A stretch of 16,513 nucleotides of DNA from an uncultured Actinomyces sp. (lineage in GTDB: Bacteria > Actinomycetota > Actinomycetes > Actinomycetales > Actinomycetaceae): the NCBI GenBank assembly GCA_937926195.1, contig CALEXZ010000055.1:1-16513 (forward strand), read 5' to 3'. The translations under genes were made by a program, and so were the position numbers. Below the pieces are notes generated by a model. It did not search any database and was not told the DNA's origin. It saw only the letters and a list, made by a program, of their open reading frames with translations. Shown here piece after piece: positions 1 through 6,035 of the stretch (positions within the stretch are counted from its first letter, which is position 1; the number at the start of each line of letters is the position of its first letter).

Positions 1-154
1 TGATGGCCCGTTCTGATGAGCGGAGGTCCGTGTGCTCCGGTCCTCGGGAGAACGACGTGACTCCCGTCGGTGAGTCCGGACTGTGTGAGAGTTCTCGTGG
101 CCCACGAGGGTGGGTAGGAAGGCTCAACCATGTTGTCGACGACGAGGGGTGTGG

Positions 155-338
155 CACGCGCCTGAGCAGGTGCTCCGCCAGCTGACGGAGGACGGAGGGC
201 TGCCGGACGACCTGCGTCTGGCCCCTGGCCCACGCTCGGGTCGCCATCGGCGACCGGAAGGAGAAACACCACCACCGGCCGCACTCGTCCCTGGCCCACC
301 TCACCTCAGTCAGACACGCTGCGGCCCGTAGCCACTGA
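155..338 (+). pseudogene. Degenerate IS3-family transposase remnant
   Basis: Two out-of-frame fragments of an IS3-type transposase lie side by side. At 155-208 one frame reads HAPEQVLRQLTEDGGLPD, like the 'TPEQ-V-+KL-EAD-LL' N-terminus of the small IS3 protein OrfA. At 213-338 a different frame reads through ARVAIGDRKEKHHHRPHSSL and AHLTSVRHAAARSH to a TGA at 336. This matches the C-terminus of IS3 OrfB, typically '-V-I-DW+-EYNHHRPHSSLGYLTP'. The middle of the element, including the whole DDE catalytic core, is missing, so it cannot be active. A weak inverted-repeat pair may lie near 103-119 and 348-364, but I do not trust it as true IS ends. Bases 1-154 and 339-474 hold no gene I can support. 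They do contain a perfect 7-bp inverted repeat with a 1-base centre at 94-108. Confidence 0.7.
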
Positions 339-474
339 TCGAGCCCCCCGCAACACCCGGACCCATCCACGGGCTCCTGCCAGGTCGGCGGCCGTCGTCC
401 GGTCCGTGCGGCATCGGAGGCGTGCGCCATGCGCCGAGCATGAGATGTACTGACCGGGGACGTTGGTCGGGAGG

Positions 475-1173
475 TCAGCCGCGGTTGATTCCCACGCTCG
501 TAGCAGTGGGTGGGGGTGTGCCGATCTCAGCGACGGTGTGGCCCGTGCACGGTTCGCGGGTGACGCTCGCCCGTCGGATCCTGCTGACCGAGAACCAGCG
601 CACGGCATCGCGCAGGCGGCACCATCCCACGAGGTACCAGGTGCCGTCGGTACTGGCGAACAGGATCGGTTCGACGTCGCGCCGGGTGGCAGCGCCGTCG
701 GCGGCGACGTAGTCGATGCGCAGGACGCGCTGCTCAGTCATGGCCTGCTCACACGCAGAACGAGTGACTCTCGAGACCTTGGCCGCTGGGTTCACCCACA
801 CGCGTGAAGCGAGCTGATCGGCCCGTGCTCGTGTGTGTGGATCGAGGACATCCATGATCTTGCGGACCGCGGCGGCGGCAAGATCGGAGTAGGGCGCGTC
901 CGGGGCTGCCGCGACGGCGGTGAGGAGTGACAGGGCTTGAGCGTCCGTGAGGGTCACTGGCGGTAGTGCTCCGCCGTGGACCAGCCCGTAACCGCCGCCG
1001 GGGCCAGGCCGTGACCAGAGCGGCAGCCCGGACGCCTCGAGGGCGTCCAGGTCTCTCTTGATCGTGCGGACCGACACCTCGAGCTCGGTCGCTAGCTGCT
1101 CGGCGGTCCGTCCACGGTTTCCGCTCCGGCGCAGTGACTCGGTCAGCGCGTGGAGCCGCTCCGACCGCCTCAC
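475..1173 (-). CDS. YafY-type helix-turn-helix / WYL-domain transcriptional regulator
   Basis: The product is a 232-aa DNA-binding regulator. Residues 1-65 form a DeoR/YafY-like winged helix-turn-helix, with the recognition region around TAEQLATELEVSVRTIKRDL and a wing ending in GPGGGYGL. Residues 148-206 form a WYL domain, with the name-giving W179-Y180-L181 in TWYLVGWC followed by R-x-D-A-V-R-W-F-S. WYL domains are thought to sense a ligand, often a nucleic acid or nucleotide. The GTG at 1173 is chosen because the helix-turn-helix begins at VRRSERLHAL. The 25 codons upstream are rich in Cys and Trp and overlap the divergent gene's promoter. The gene is divergent from the hydrolase at 1247, so regulating that gene and itself is the likely role (inference). 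Length is slightly short for the family, whose members often have a C-terminal extension. Confidence 0.85.
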   Translation of the reverse strand: MRRSERLHALTESLRRSGNRGRTAEQLATELEVSVRTIKRDLDALEASGLPLWSRPGPGGGYGLVHGGALPPVTLTDAQALSLLTAVAAAPDAPYSDLAAAAVRKIMDVLDPHTRARADQLASRVWVNPAAKVSRVTRSACEQAMTEQRVLRIDYVAADGAATRRDVEPILFASTDGTWYLVGWCRLRDAVRWFSVSRIRRASVTREPCTGHTVAEIGTPPPTATSVGINRG

Positions 1174-1246
1174 CGCCCGACCCCAGCAACATTCATGCCA
1201 TAAATAGTGACACCCTGCTGACCGTGCCCCCTGCAAGACTCGCTGC
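1174..1246. promoter_or_regulatory. Divergent promoter region between the WYL regulator and hydrolase
   Basis: This 73-base gap carries both promoters. On the plus strand AAGACT (1235-1240) stands 6 bases before the ATG at 1247, the spacing seen before most genes in this window. On the minus strand TATTTA (1206-1201), in the only clearly AT-rich patch nearby, could be the -10 for the regulator, with a leader of about 20 bases and a weak G-rich ribosome site (CTGGGG) before GTG 1173. TGGGGT (1185-1180), at the leaderless spacing, is the alternative. Any operator of the WYL protein should lie here. I could not pick out a convincing inverted repeat. Confidence 0.45.
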
Positions 1247-1984
1247 ATGACATCGACATCGCCTTCGGCGCTCCAGCCGCATATCGTTCTTGTCCCCGGC
1301 TACTGGCTCGGCGCCTGGGCCTGGGACGAGGTGATCGAGAAACTGACCTCCGCAGGTGTTCTGGCCACGGCCCTGACCTTGCCTGGCCTCGACCCGCAGG
1401 ACCCCCAGCGTGCGGCGCGGACACTCGACGAGCAGGCCGAGGCCATTGCCTGCGTGCTGGATCAGCTGGGTGGCGATGCCGTCCTGGTGGGGCACAGCGG
1501 CGCCAACGGGCCCATGAGCCTCGTCCTGGACAGGCACCCGGAGCTGGTCCGTCGCGTGATCTGGGTCGACTCCGGCCCGATGGTCGACGGCGGCGCCTTC
1601 GCACCCGACCTTCCGGCTGCGGTCCCCGAGCTGCCGCTACCTGACTTCGATACGCTGGGCCAGCAAGCGAGCCTGGAAGGCCTCAAGGACCAGCACCTCG
1701 CCCGATTCCGCTCCAGGGCCGTGCCCGAGCCCGCCGCAGTCGCTCGCGCGCGCGTCACGCTGACCAACGCTGCACGCCACGACGTGCCCACGACCCTCAT
1801 CTGCTGCTCCCTGCCCAGTGCCCAGGTCCCCGAGCTGGCCGCCCACGGGCACCCCATGTTCAGTGCCGTCGCCCAGCTCACCCAGGTGGACGTCGTCGAC
1901 CTGCCGACCGGCCACTGGCCCATGTGGAGCCGCCCGCAAAAGCTCGCCGACGCCATCCGCACCGCAGCCAGCCTGACCGACTGA
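1247..1984 (+). CDS. Alpha/beta hydrolase (EstC / hydroxynitrile lyase-like esterase)
   Basis: This 245-aa single-domain alpha/beta hydrolase has no signal peptide and so is probably cytoplasmic. The N-terminal strand and oxyanion segment is IVLVPGYWLGAWAWDEV (residues 13-29). The nucleophile elbow is VGHSGAN with Ser84, and the catalytic His is likely H223 in PTGHWPMWS near the C-terminus. The third catalytic residue is probably an Asp in the DVVDLP strand. The W-x-G-x-W 'GYWLGAWAW' start and the short helical cap (about 110-170) resemble the small-ester hydrolases related to EstC and plant methylesterases. The substrate cannot be told. The start is the ATG 6 bases after AAGACT. The gene is divergent from the WYL regulator, which probably controls it. 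A GC-rich hairpin follows at 2001-2020. Confidence 0.85.
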   Translation: MTSTSPSALQPHIVLVPGYWLGAWAWDEVIEKLTSAGVLATALTLPGLDPQDPQRAARTLDEQAEAIACVLDQLGGDAVLVGHSGANGPMSLVLDRHPELVRRVIWVDSGPMVDGGAFAPDLPAAVPELPLPDFDTLGQQASLEGLKDQHLARFRSRAVPEPAAVARARVTLTNAARHDVPTTLICCSLPSAQVPELAAHGHPMFSAVAQLTQVDVVDLPTGHWPMWSRPQKLADAIRTAASLTD

Positions 1985-2000
1985 CCTCACCCTCCGCTCC

Positions 2001-2020
2001 CCGAGGGGCCGTCCCCTCGG
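2001..2020 (+). terminator. Hairpin after the hydrolase gene
   Basis: A perfect 8-bp stem (CCGAGGGG / CCCCTCGG) with a 4-base loop begins 16 bases after the stop codon at 1984. There is no T-run after it, as is usual for GC-rich actinobacterial terminators. It is the simplest end for the hydrolase transcript. Confidence 0.5.
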
Positions 2021-2201
2021 CTGGCCCCTCGTCCTCCGACGCGCAAGGTTCCGAATGAGCCACAGGAAGGCTGCTCTCGCGCCTCGTCATCGGTACCGCT
2101 GAGGCGACCGGGGACGAGGGCTGGCACTTCTGACACCCCTCGGGGCGGTGACCGTGCCCGTGCCTGTGCACAGCCGCCAGCTCCGACCACCTCAGTAAAC
2201 A

Positions 2202-2266
2202 GACATGTCCACAGCCTCGATGTCACACAAGGGTCCGTTGTGTGACATCGAGGCTGTGGATATGTC
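2202..2266. repeat. Long inverted repeat upstream of the Fic gene (29-bp arms)
   Basis: Left arm 2202-2230 and right arm 2238-2266 are reverse complements over 29 bases with a single mismatch (left C at 2207 region against right T near 2262), around a 7-base centre (GGGTCCG, 2231-2237). The inner 22 bases of each arm match perfectly. The inner half contains the operator-like pair TGTCACACAA / TTGTGTGACA. The right arm ends 13 bases before the -10 hexamer TAGACT at 2280, so it covers the -35 position of the Fic promoter. There is no T-run, and the upstream gene already has a hairpin. An operator or cruciform regulatory site is therefore more likely than a terminator, though a terminator cannot be excluded. 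Confidence 0.85.
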
Positions 2267-2279
2267 GTACAACGCCGCT

Positions 2280-2285
2280 TAGACT
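2280..2285 (+). promoter_or_regulatory. -10 hexamer of the Fic gene, leaderless spacing
   Basis: TAGACT is followed by 6 bases and then GTG at 2292. A transcript starting about 7 bases after the hexamer would begin at the start codon itself. No Shine-Dalgarno is present, which supports leaderless translation and fixes the start at 2292 over the in-frame GTG 2298 or ATG 2304. No good -35 is visible. That position lies inside the right arm of the inverted repeat. Confidence 0.6.
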
Positions 2286-2291
2286 CATATC

Positions 2292-3491
2292 GTGGACGTG
2301 ACCATGTTCAGGAACCCTGCGATGGGGCAGCTCGTCAGCATCTCGGGCTCCGACCCCCGGCGCGGGTCGTGGGAGCACCAGGCCTTCGTCCCCGTCGCCC
2401 TTGCGGAGACTGAGCCCGAGCTGGCCGGTGCCACGCACCGGGCCGTGGCCGCGGCCGGGCGCGCCCTCGCCGCGCTCGACGCCACGGCGCGCCGGCTCCC
2501 CAGCCCCCACCTGCTGCGTACGCCCTCCCTGCGCAGGGAGGCGCAGGCCACCTCCGCCCTCGAGGGGACCTACGCGCCGCTCGCTGAGGTTCTCACCGCC
2601 GACGACGAGTCCCCGACCACGACGCAGATGCGTGAGATCCTCAACTACGTCGCCATGGCGAACCTCGGTTTCGACTGGGTGCACGAGGGACGTCCCCTGA
2701 CCCTCGGGCTCCTCGAGGACCTTCAGGGGCGGCTCATGCGGGGGACCGCGCGTGAGGGAGAGCCGGGGCGGCTGCGCACCGGCCAGGTCGTCATCGGACG
2801 GACGCCGGGCGCCGGGCGCGATCGCACTCCTGTCGAGGCGGCGCGTTTCGTACCGGTGCCCCCGGGGGACCAGCTGCGTGCCGGCGTGGAGGACCTGCTC
2901 ACCTGGGTCGGCACCGACCACGCTGAGCGCATCGACCCCGTGGTCGTCGCCGGCATGACCCACTACCAGTTCGAGACGCTCCACCCCTTCCGGGACGGGA
3001 ACGGGAGGCTCGGGCGCTACCTCATCGTCCTGACCCTGCTGCGTCACGGCCTGCTGTCCGAGCCGACGCTCACGGTCTCACCCTGGTTCGAGGCGCGCCG
3101 CTCCGAGTACTACGACGCCCTGCTGGGAGTGAGCACCGAGGGAGACTGGGACACCTTCCTCACCTTCTTCGCCCACGGGCTCGCAGAGGCCGCCGACACG
3201 ACCCGCGAGCAGATGCTCGCGCTCGTCGACGTCCGCCAGACGCTGAGGGACCGGGTGCGAGGCTCCAGCCTGCGTTCCGCCCTCCCCCTGAGCGTCGTCG
3301 ACCTCGCCGTCGCCCAGCCGTCGTTCACGGTCCGGACGGTCGCGAGGGAGACGGACGTGACCTACGGAAGAGCCAACACCGTCGTCGGCCAGCTCGTCGA
3401 CCTCGGCATCCTGGAGGAGGTGGGTCGAGCGTCGGGCACGCGACGCTTCGCCGCGCCGGAGGTGCTTCGCGTCCTGCTGAGCGGCGCCTGA
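2292..3491 (+). CDS. Fic family protein (putative AMP transferase) with inhibitory motif and C-terminal winged helix
   Basis: This 399-aa Fic protein is predicted to move AMP, or another nucleotide monophosphate, from a nucleotide onto a hydroxyl of a target protein. Residues about 30-105 form a Fic_N region. It contains TSALEG (T87 to G92), which fits the (S/T)xxxE(G/N) inhibitory helix of class II Fic proteins. There, E91 would block ATP gamma-phosphate placement through the second Arg of the Fic motif. The catalytic loop is complete: HPFRDGNGRLGR at 231-242, with His231, Asp235, Asn237, Arg239 and Arg242. Residues about 327-396 look like a winged helix (VRTVARETDVTYGRANTVVGQL), common in stand-alone actinobacterial Fic proteins. 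There is no separate antitoxin gene. The inverted repeat on its promoter suggests self-regulation. The protein target is unknown. Confidence 0.92.
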   Translation: MDVTMFRNPAMGQLVSISGSDPRRGSWEHQAFVPVALAETEPELAGATHRAVAAAGRALAALDATARRLPSPHLLRTPSLRREAQATSALEGTYAPLAEVLTADDESPTTTQMREILNYVAMANLGFDWVHEGRPLTLGLLEDLQGRLMRGTAREGEPGRLRTGQVVIGRTPGAGRDRTPVEAARFVPVPPGDQLRAGVEDLLTWVGTDHAERIDPVVVAGMTHYQFETLHPFRDGNGRLGRYLIVLTLLRHGLLSEPTLTVSPWFEARRSEYYDALLGVSTEGDWDTFLTFFAHGLAEAADTTREQMLALVDVRQTLRDRVRGSSLRSALPLSVVDLAVAQPSFTVRTVARETDVTYGRANTVVGQLVDLGILEEVGRASGTRRFAAPEVLRVLLSGA

Positions 3492-3521
3492 GGGCGTCGG
3501 GATGAGGGAAGGCGGCGTTGG

Positions 3522-3527
3522 TAGCCT
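3522..3527 (+). promoter_or_regulatory. -10 hexamer of the 3534 gene, leaderless spacing
   Basis: TAGCCT stands 6 bases before GTG at 3534, within the 42-base gap after the Fic stop. The gene therefore probably has its own promoter rather than depending only on read-through from the Fic gene. No Shine-Dalgarno lies before the GTG. Confidence 0.55.
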
Positions 3528-3533
3528 GCGTGC

Positions 3534-4397
3534 GTGAGCGAGTACTTCGTGGGCAGGACCGGCACCGGCGAGGCTGAGGACCCGATGGAGCCGCCGCTGC
3601 CCGGCGCCGACGGCGACGGCCGCCCCCCGGCGTCGGCCGCGCCCTCCGGCCCCCGCCACGTCCGCTTCGGCGTGCCCTTCAACGGCGTCGTCCCCATCTG
3701 GCACGACGGCACCGACATCGAGTGGTACCGCCCCACCGACGGTACCGACCTCGCCCACGTCCTGGGCCTGGGTGACGTCGAGACCGAGCCCGGCCCCTCC
3801 CCGACCCCGTCCGGCTGGGTGGAGCACGTCGAGACCGGCACGCTCGTCCCCGCCCGAGACGGCGAGGAGGGGCCCGTCCTGCTGCTGCGGGCGGCGTCGC
3901 CGTCGGGGCTGCGGGCCGTCAACGACCCCCGGGACGGTGCGCCCGTACCGCTCGGCCGGCCCCTGAGCGTGCAGGAGGCCATGGGGGAGCGCGTCGAGGA
4001 CTTCGACATCACCGGCTTCAGCGTGCACGTCGCCCGCCTCATGCTGCGTGCCGCTCGTGACGGCGCCATCCTTCTGTTCACGCTGCGGGCCCCGCGCGAC
4101 CCCGAGGCCCACCACCTGCTGTCCGTGCCCAGCGAGGTCGACGCCAGCTCCGTCATGCGCTTCCACCTGGGCACACTGCTCGACGTCGCCACCCCCACCT
4201 GGTCCGAGGCCACCCGCCGCGACGGCATGACCCTGCTCGACCTGGAGGTGGCCTACCCCAGCCTGCTGAGCCGGGCCGACGGCGAGGAGGGGCTCGACGT
4301 CGAGCGCCTCATCGAGATGGCCCAGCCTGTGGTCGACGCGCTCCTGGCGCCCGGGTTCCCCTTCGCGCTCGGCTGCTCCTTCGTCCTGCCGGAATAA
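3534..4397 (+). CDS. Conserved-looking hypothetical protein, 287 aa
   Basis: I do not recognise the family. The codon pattern is that of a real GC-rich gene (strong third-position G/C), and the start GTG sits at leaderless spacing after TAGCCT. The first 40 residues are rich in Pro, Ala, Gly and acidic residues and probably disordered. A folded part follows, beginning RHVRFGVPFNGVVPIWHDGT (41-60), then DIEWYRPTDGTDLAHVLGLG. The C-terminal half contains RLMLRAARDGAILLFTLRAP and a closing VDALLAPGFPFALGCSFVLPE. There is no signal peptide, membrane segment or obvious catalytic motif, so it is probably a soluble acidic cytoplasmic protein. A loose similarity in layout to SseB-type or other small accessory proteins of actinobacteria is possible but not supported by a motif. 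The hairpin at 4475-4510 may end its transcript. Confidence 0.75.
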   Translation: MSEYFVGRTGTGEAEDPMEPPLPGADGDGRPPASAAPSGPRHVRFGVPFNGVVPIWHDGTDIEWYRPTDGTDLAHVLGLGDVETEPGPSPTPSGWVEHVETGTLVPARDGEEGPVLLLRAASPSGLRAVNDPRDGAPVPLGRPLSVQEAMGERVEDFDITGFSVHVARLMLRAARDGAILLFTLRAPRDPEAHHLLSVPSEVDASSVMRFHLGTLLDVATPTWSEATRRDGMTLLDLEVAYPSLLSRADGEEGLDVERLIEMAQPVVDALLAPGFPFALGCSFVLPE

Positions 4398-4474
4398 GGT
4401 CTGCGCGGCGCATGCGGTGAGCCGTGGGCCCCGGCAGCTCGTGGGCCTCGGAGCCCGGCGCCCCGTACGGCAGA

Positions 4475-4510
4475 AGCCCGGTGCTCCAACGTCTCGCTGG
4501 GCACCGGGCT
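4475..4510. terminator. Hairpin between the hypothetical gene and tRNA-Ser
   Basis: Perfect 10-bp arms (AGCCCGGTGC at 4475-4484, GCACCGGGCT at 4501-4510) flank a 16-base loop. The hairpin begins 8 bases beyond the encoded CCA end of the minus-strand tRNA, so it is well placed to end that transcript. On the plus strand it could also end transcription from the gene stopping at 4397. Confidence 0.65.
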
Positions 4511-4517
4511 CCCCGGG

Positions 4518-4606
4518 TGGCGGTAGTGCTGGGATTCGAACCCAGGGTGGCTATGAACCACACAGACTTTCGAGATCTGCACCTTCGGCCGCTCGGACAC
4601 ACTACC
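4518..4606 (-). tRNA. tRNA-Ser (anticodon CGA)
   Basis: A full class II tRNA reads on the minus strand. The acceptor stem is GGTAGTG at 4606-4600 with CACTACC at 4528-4522, a G discriminator at 4521, and an encoded CCA at 4520-4518. The anticodon arm is CAGAT-CTCGAAA-GTCTG, giving anticodon CGA for UCG codons. The long variable arm (around TGGTTCATAGCCA) is characteristic of serine tRNA. The T arm is CTGGG-TTCGAAT-CCCAG. It has its own promoter upstream and a hairpin downstream. Confidence 0.96.
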
Positions 4607-4616
4607 TCGGAGCACG

Positions 4617-4646
4617 AGGGTACACGGACGGGTGCCTCAGACCCAA
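4617..4646 (-). promoter_or_regulatory. Promoter of tRNA-Ser
   Basis: On the minus strand TTGGGT (4646-4641) and TACCCT (4622-4617) are separated by 18 bases, and the -10 ends 10 bases before the tRNA 5' end. This is a sound sigma-70-type match and the expected position for a short 5' leader. Confidence 0.65.
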
Positions 4647-4736
4647 TCCCACGCCCCTGCGACCTCTCTCACTCCCCGACCGGCGGCCCGCGCGCCCCGT
4701 GCGGCAACGGTGCCTGTCTCACGGCCGCCGACGTGC

Positions 4737-4742
4737 GAGGCT
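4737..4742 (+). promoter_or_regulatory. -10-like hexamer of tadA, leaderless spacing
   Basis: GAGGCT lies 6 bases before GTG at 4749. It departs from TANNNT at its first base but has exactly the spacing of the other leaderless genes here, and it supports this start over an upstream in-frame ATG at 4632. Confidence 0.45.
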
Positions 4743-4748
4743 GGGGCC

Positions 4749-5213
4749 GTGACCCTCGTCGACGAGCGCTACGGCGCCGCCATGGACCGTGCCCTCGACC
4801 TCGCCCGCGTGGCGGGGGAGAGCGGTGAGGTCCCCGTGGGCGCCGTCGTCCTCGCTCCCGACGGCCGTGTGCTCTCCGAGGCCGCCAACGCCCGCGAGGC
4901 CGAGCACGACCCGACCGCCCACGCGGAGATCCGCGCCCTCAGAGCCGCGGGCGCCGCGCTGGGGGACTCGCACCTGGACGGCTGCACGCTCGTCGTCACC
5001 CTGGAGCCCTGCACGATGTGCGCAGGCGCCATCCAGCTCGCCCGCATCGCCGCCGTCGTCCTGGGAGCGTGGGAACCGCGCACCGGCGCCTGCGGCAGTG
5101 TGCGCGACGTCCTGCGCGACCCGCGCGCGAACCACCGCGTGACGGTCCTTGCGGGGCTGCGCGCCGCCGAGTCCGAGTCCCTGCTCCGCACCTTCTTCTC
5201 CGAGCGGCGCTGA
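4749..5213 (+). CDS. tadA: tRNA-specific adenosine deaminase
   Basis: The product converts adenosine 34 of tRNA-Arg(ACG) to inosine in the cytoplasm, which lets one tRNA read three arginine codons. Zinc-binding and catalytic motifs of the cytidine-deaminase fold are intact: H58-A-E60 (His ligand and proton-shuttling Glu) in DPTAHAEIRAL, and P87-C88-T-M-C91 (two Cys ligands) in TLEPCTMCAGAI. Length is 154 aa from GTG 4749, normal for TadA. The frame is open back to an ATG at 4632, but those 39 extra residues are Pro/Ala-rich and unlike the family. The gene is head-to-head with the tRNA-Ser gene and followed by a hairpin and upp. The GACGSV segment after the second motif is also typical. Confidence 0.95.
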   Translation: MTLVDERYGAAMDRALDLARVAGESGEVPVGAVVLAPDGRVLSEAANAREAEHDPTAHAEIRALRAAGAALGDSHLDGCTLVVTLEPCTMCAGAIQLARIAAVVLGAWEPRTGACGSVRDVLRDPRANHRVTVLAGLRAAESESLLRTFFSERR

Positions 5214-5219
5214 CCGGCG

Positions 5220-5254
5220 GGCGGGCGCGGCACCGACGAGGCGGCGCGCCCGCC
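5220..5254 (+). terminator. Hairpin after tadA
   Basis: Arms GGCGGGCGCG (5220-5229) and CGCGCCCGCC (5245-5254) pair perfectly over 10 bp around a 15-base loop and are followed by TCCTTG. The stem begins 7 bases after the tadA stop, so tadA and upp are probably separate transcripts. Confidence 0.6.
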
Positions 5255-5305
5255 TCCTTGACCGACGGCACCGTCCGACCTCCCGTGGCGACGACGCGCG
5301 CACCG

Positions 5306-5311
5306 TAGGCT
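5306..5311 (+). promoter_or_regulatory. -10 hexamer of upp, leaderless spacing
   Basis: TAGGCT is followed by 6 bases and the upp ATG at 5318. No Shine-Dalgarno is present. A -35 is not evident at the expected distance. Confidence 0.6.
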
Positions 5312-5317
5312 GGTCCT

Positions 5318-5956
5318 ATGCGCCTGCACGTTGCTGACCACCCGCTCATCGACCACAAGCTCTCCGTTCTGCGCGACGAGAAGACCCCCTCCGCTGTCTT
5401 CCGCCAGCTCGTCGACGAGCTCGTCACGCTCCTGGCCTACGAGGCCACGCGGGAGGCGCGCACCGAGGAGGTGAGCATCCAGACCCCCGTCGCCGTCGCC
5501 CAGTGCCGCCGCCTGGCGGCCCCGCGCCCGATCGTCGTGCCGATCCTGCGTGCCGGGCTCGGCATGCTCGAGGGCATGACTCGCCTCCTGCCGACCGCCG
5601 AGGTCGGCTTCCTCGGCATGAAGCGCGACGAGGACACCCTGGAGATCGAGACCTACGCCAACCGCCTGCCCGACGACCTCTCCGGCCGCCAGTGCTACGT
5701 CATCGACCCGATGCTCGCCACCGGTCACACCCTCGTCGCCGCCATCGACTACCTGCTGGAGCACGGTGCCCGCGACGTCACCGCCCTGTGCCTCATCGCC
5801 GCCCCCGAGGGCCTGAGGACCCTTGAGGAGGCCATCGGCGAGCGCGCGAACGTCACCATCGTCACCGCCCACGTCGATGAGCGCCTCAACGAGAAGGCCT
5901 ACATCGTCCCCGGCCTGGGCGACGCCGGCGACCGTCTCTACGGCATCGTCGACTGA
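5318..5956 (+). CDS. upp: Uracil phosphoribosyltransferase
   Basis: The product makes UMP from uracil and PRPP in cytoplasmic pyrimidine salvage. It is 212 aa, the normal length. The PRPP-binding loop is VIDPMLATGHT (128-138); most family members have MLATGGS here, so the GHT ending is a mild variation. The uracil-binding C-terminal segment YIVPGLGDAGDR (195-206) is intact, as are PIVVPILRAGLGMLEGM (71-87) and the N-terminal LSVLRDEKT typical of Upp. It is flanked by hairpins on both sides and has its own -10 hexamer, so it is probably monocistronic. Confidence 0.97.
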   Translation: MRLHVADHPLIDHKLSVLRDEKTPSAVFRQLVDELVTLLAYEATREARTEEVSIQTPVAVAQCRRLAAPRPIVVPILRAGLGMLEGMTRLLPTAEVGFLGMKRDEDTLEIETYANRLPDDLSGRQCYVIDPMLATGHTLVAAIDYLLEHGARDVTALCLIAAPEGLRTLEEAIGERANVTIVTAHVDERLNEKAYIVPGLGDAGDRLYGIVD

Positions 5957-5966
5957 CGCCTGCCAG

Positions 5967-5994
5967 GCGGTCCCGACGGGAGCGTGGGGACCGC
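5967..5994 (+). terminator. Hairpin after upp
   Basis: Arms GCGGTCCC (5967-5974) and GGGACCGC (5987-5994) pair perfectly over 8 bp with a 12-base loop, 10 bases past the upp stop. No T-run follows. Confidence 0.5.
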
Positions 5995-6023
5995 ACCCCG
6001 TCGTCGTCGCCACGGGGGAGCCC

Positions 6024-6029
6024 TAGCAT
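6024..6029 (+). promoter_or_regulatory. -10 hexamer of the 6036 gene, leaderless spacing
   Basis: TAGCAT, then 6 bases, then GTG at 6036. It is the same hexamer at the same spacing as before the paralogous gene at 7462, so promoter and gene appear to have duplicated together. Confidence 0.6.
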
Positions 6030-6035
6030 CCAAGC

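Larger units (their letters stand above)
1985..2291. other. Long intergenic region before the Fic gene
   Basis: These 307 bases hold no gene I can support. Open frames here lack family resemblance and a credible start. The left end has the hydrolase hairpin (2001-2020). A 10-base palindrome, CTGTGCACAG, is at 2164-2173. The right third is dominated by the large inverted repeat at 2202-2266 and the Fic promoter. The stretch 2021-2160 shows nothing recognisable. Confidence 0.6.

Noticed and set aside
348..364. Possible right-end inverted repeat of the IS3 remnant paired with 103-119
   Set aside because: About 11 of 17 positions match, which is not enough in GC-rich sequence, and no target duplication is visible.
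1987..2226. Possible small minus-strand gene upstream of the Fic gene
   Set aside because: No family resemblance or ribosome site, and it would begin inside the large inverted repeat.
2202..2266. Reading the large palindrome simply as the hydrolase terminator
   Set aside because: It lies more than 200 bases past the hydrolase stop, after a closer hairpin, has no T-run, and sits on the next promoter. Kept only as an alternative.
2223..4166. Long minus-strand open frames opposite the Fic and 3534 genes
   Set aside because: Products of high GC content with low-complexity translations. The plus-strand genes have clear promoters and, for Fic, diagnostic motifs.
4769..6013. A 414-residue minus-strand open frame across tadA and upp
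   Set aside because: It covers two well-identified plus-strand genes and their intervening hairpin; no motif.
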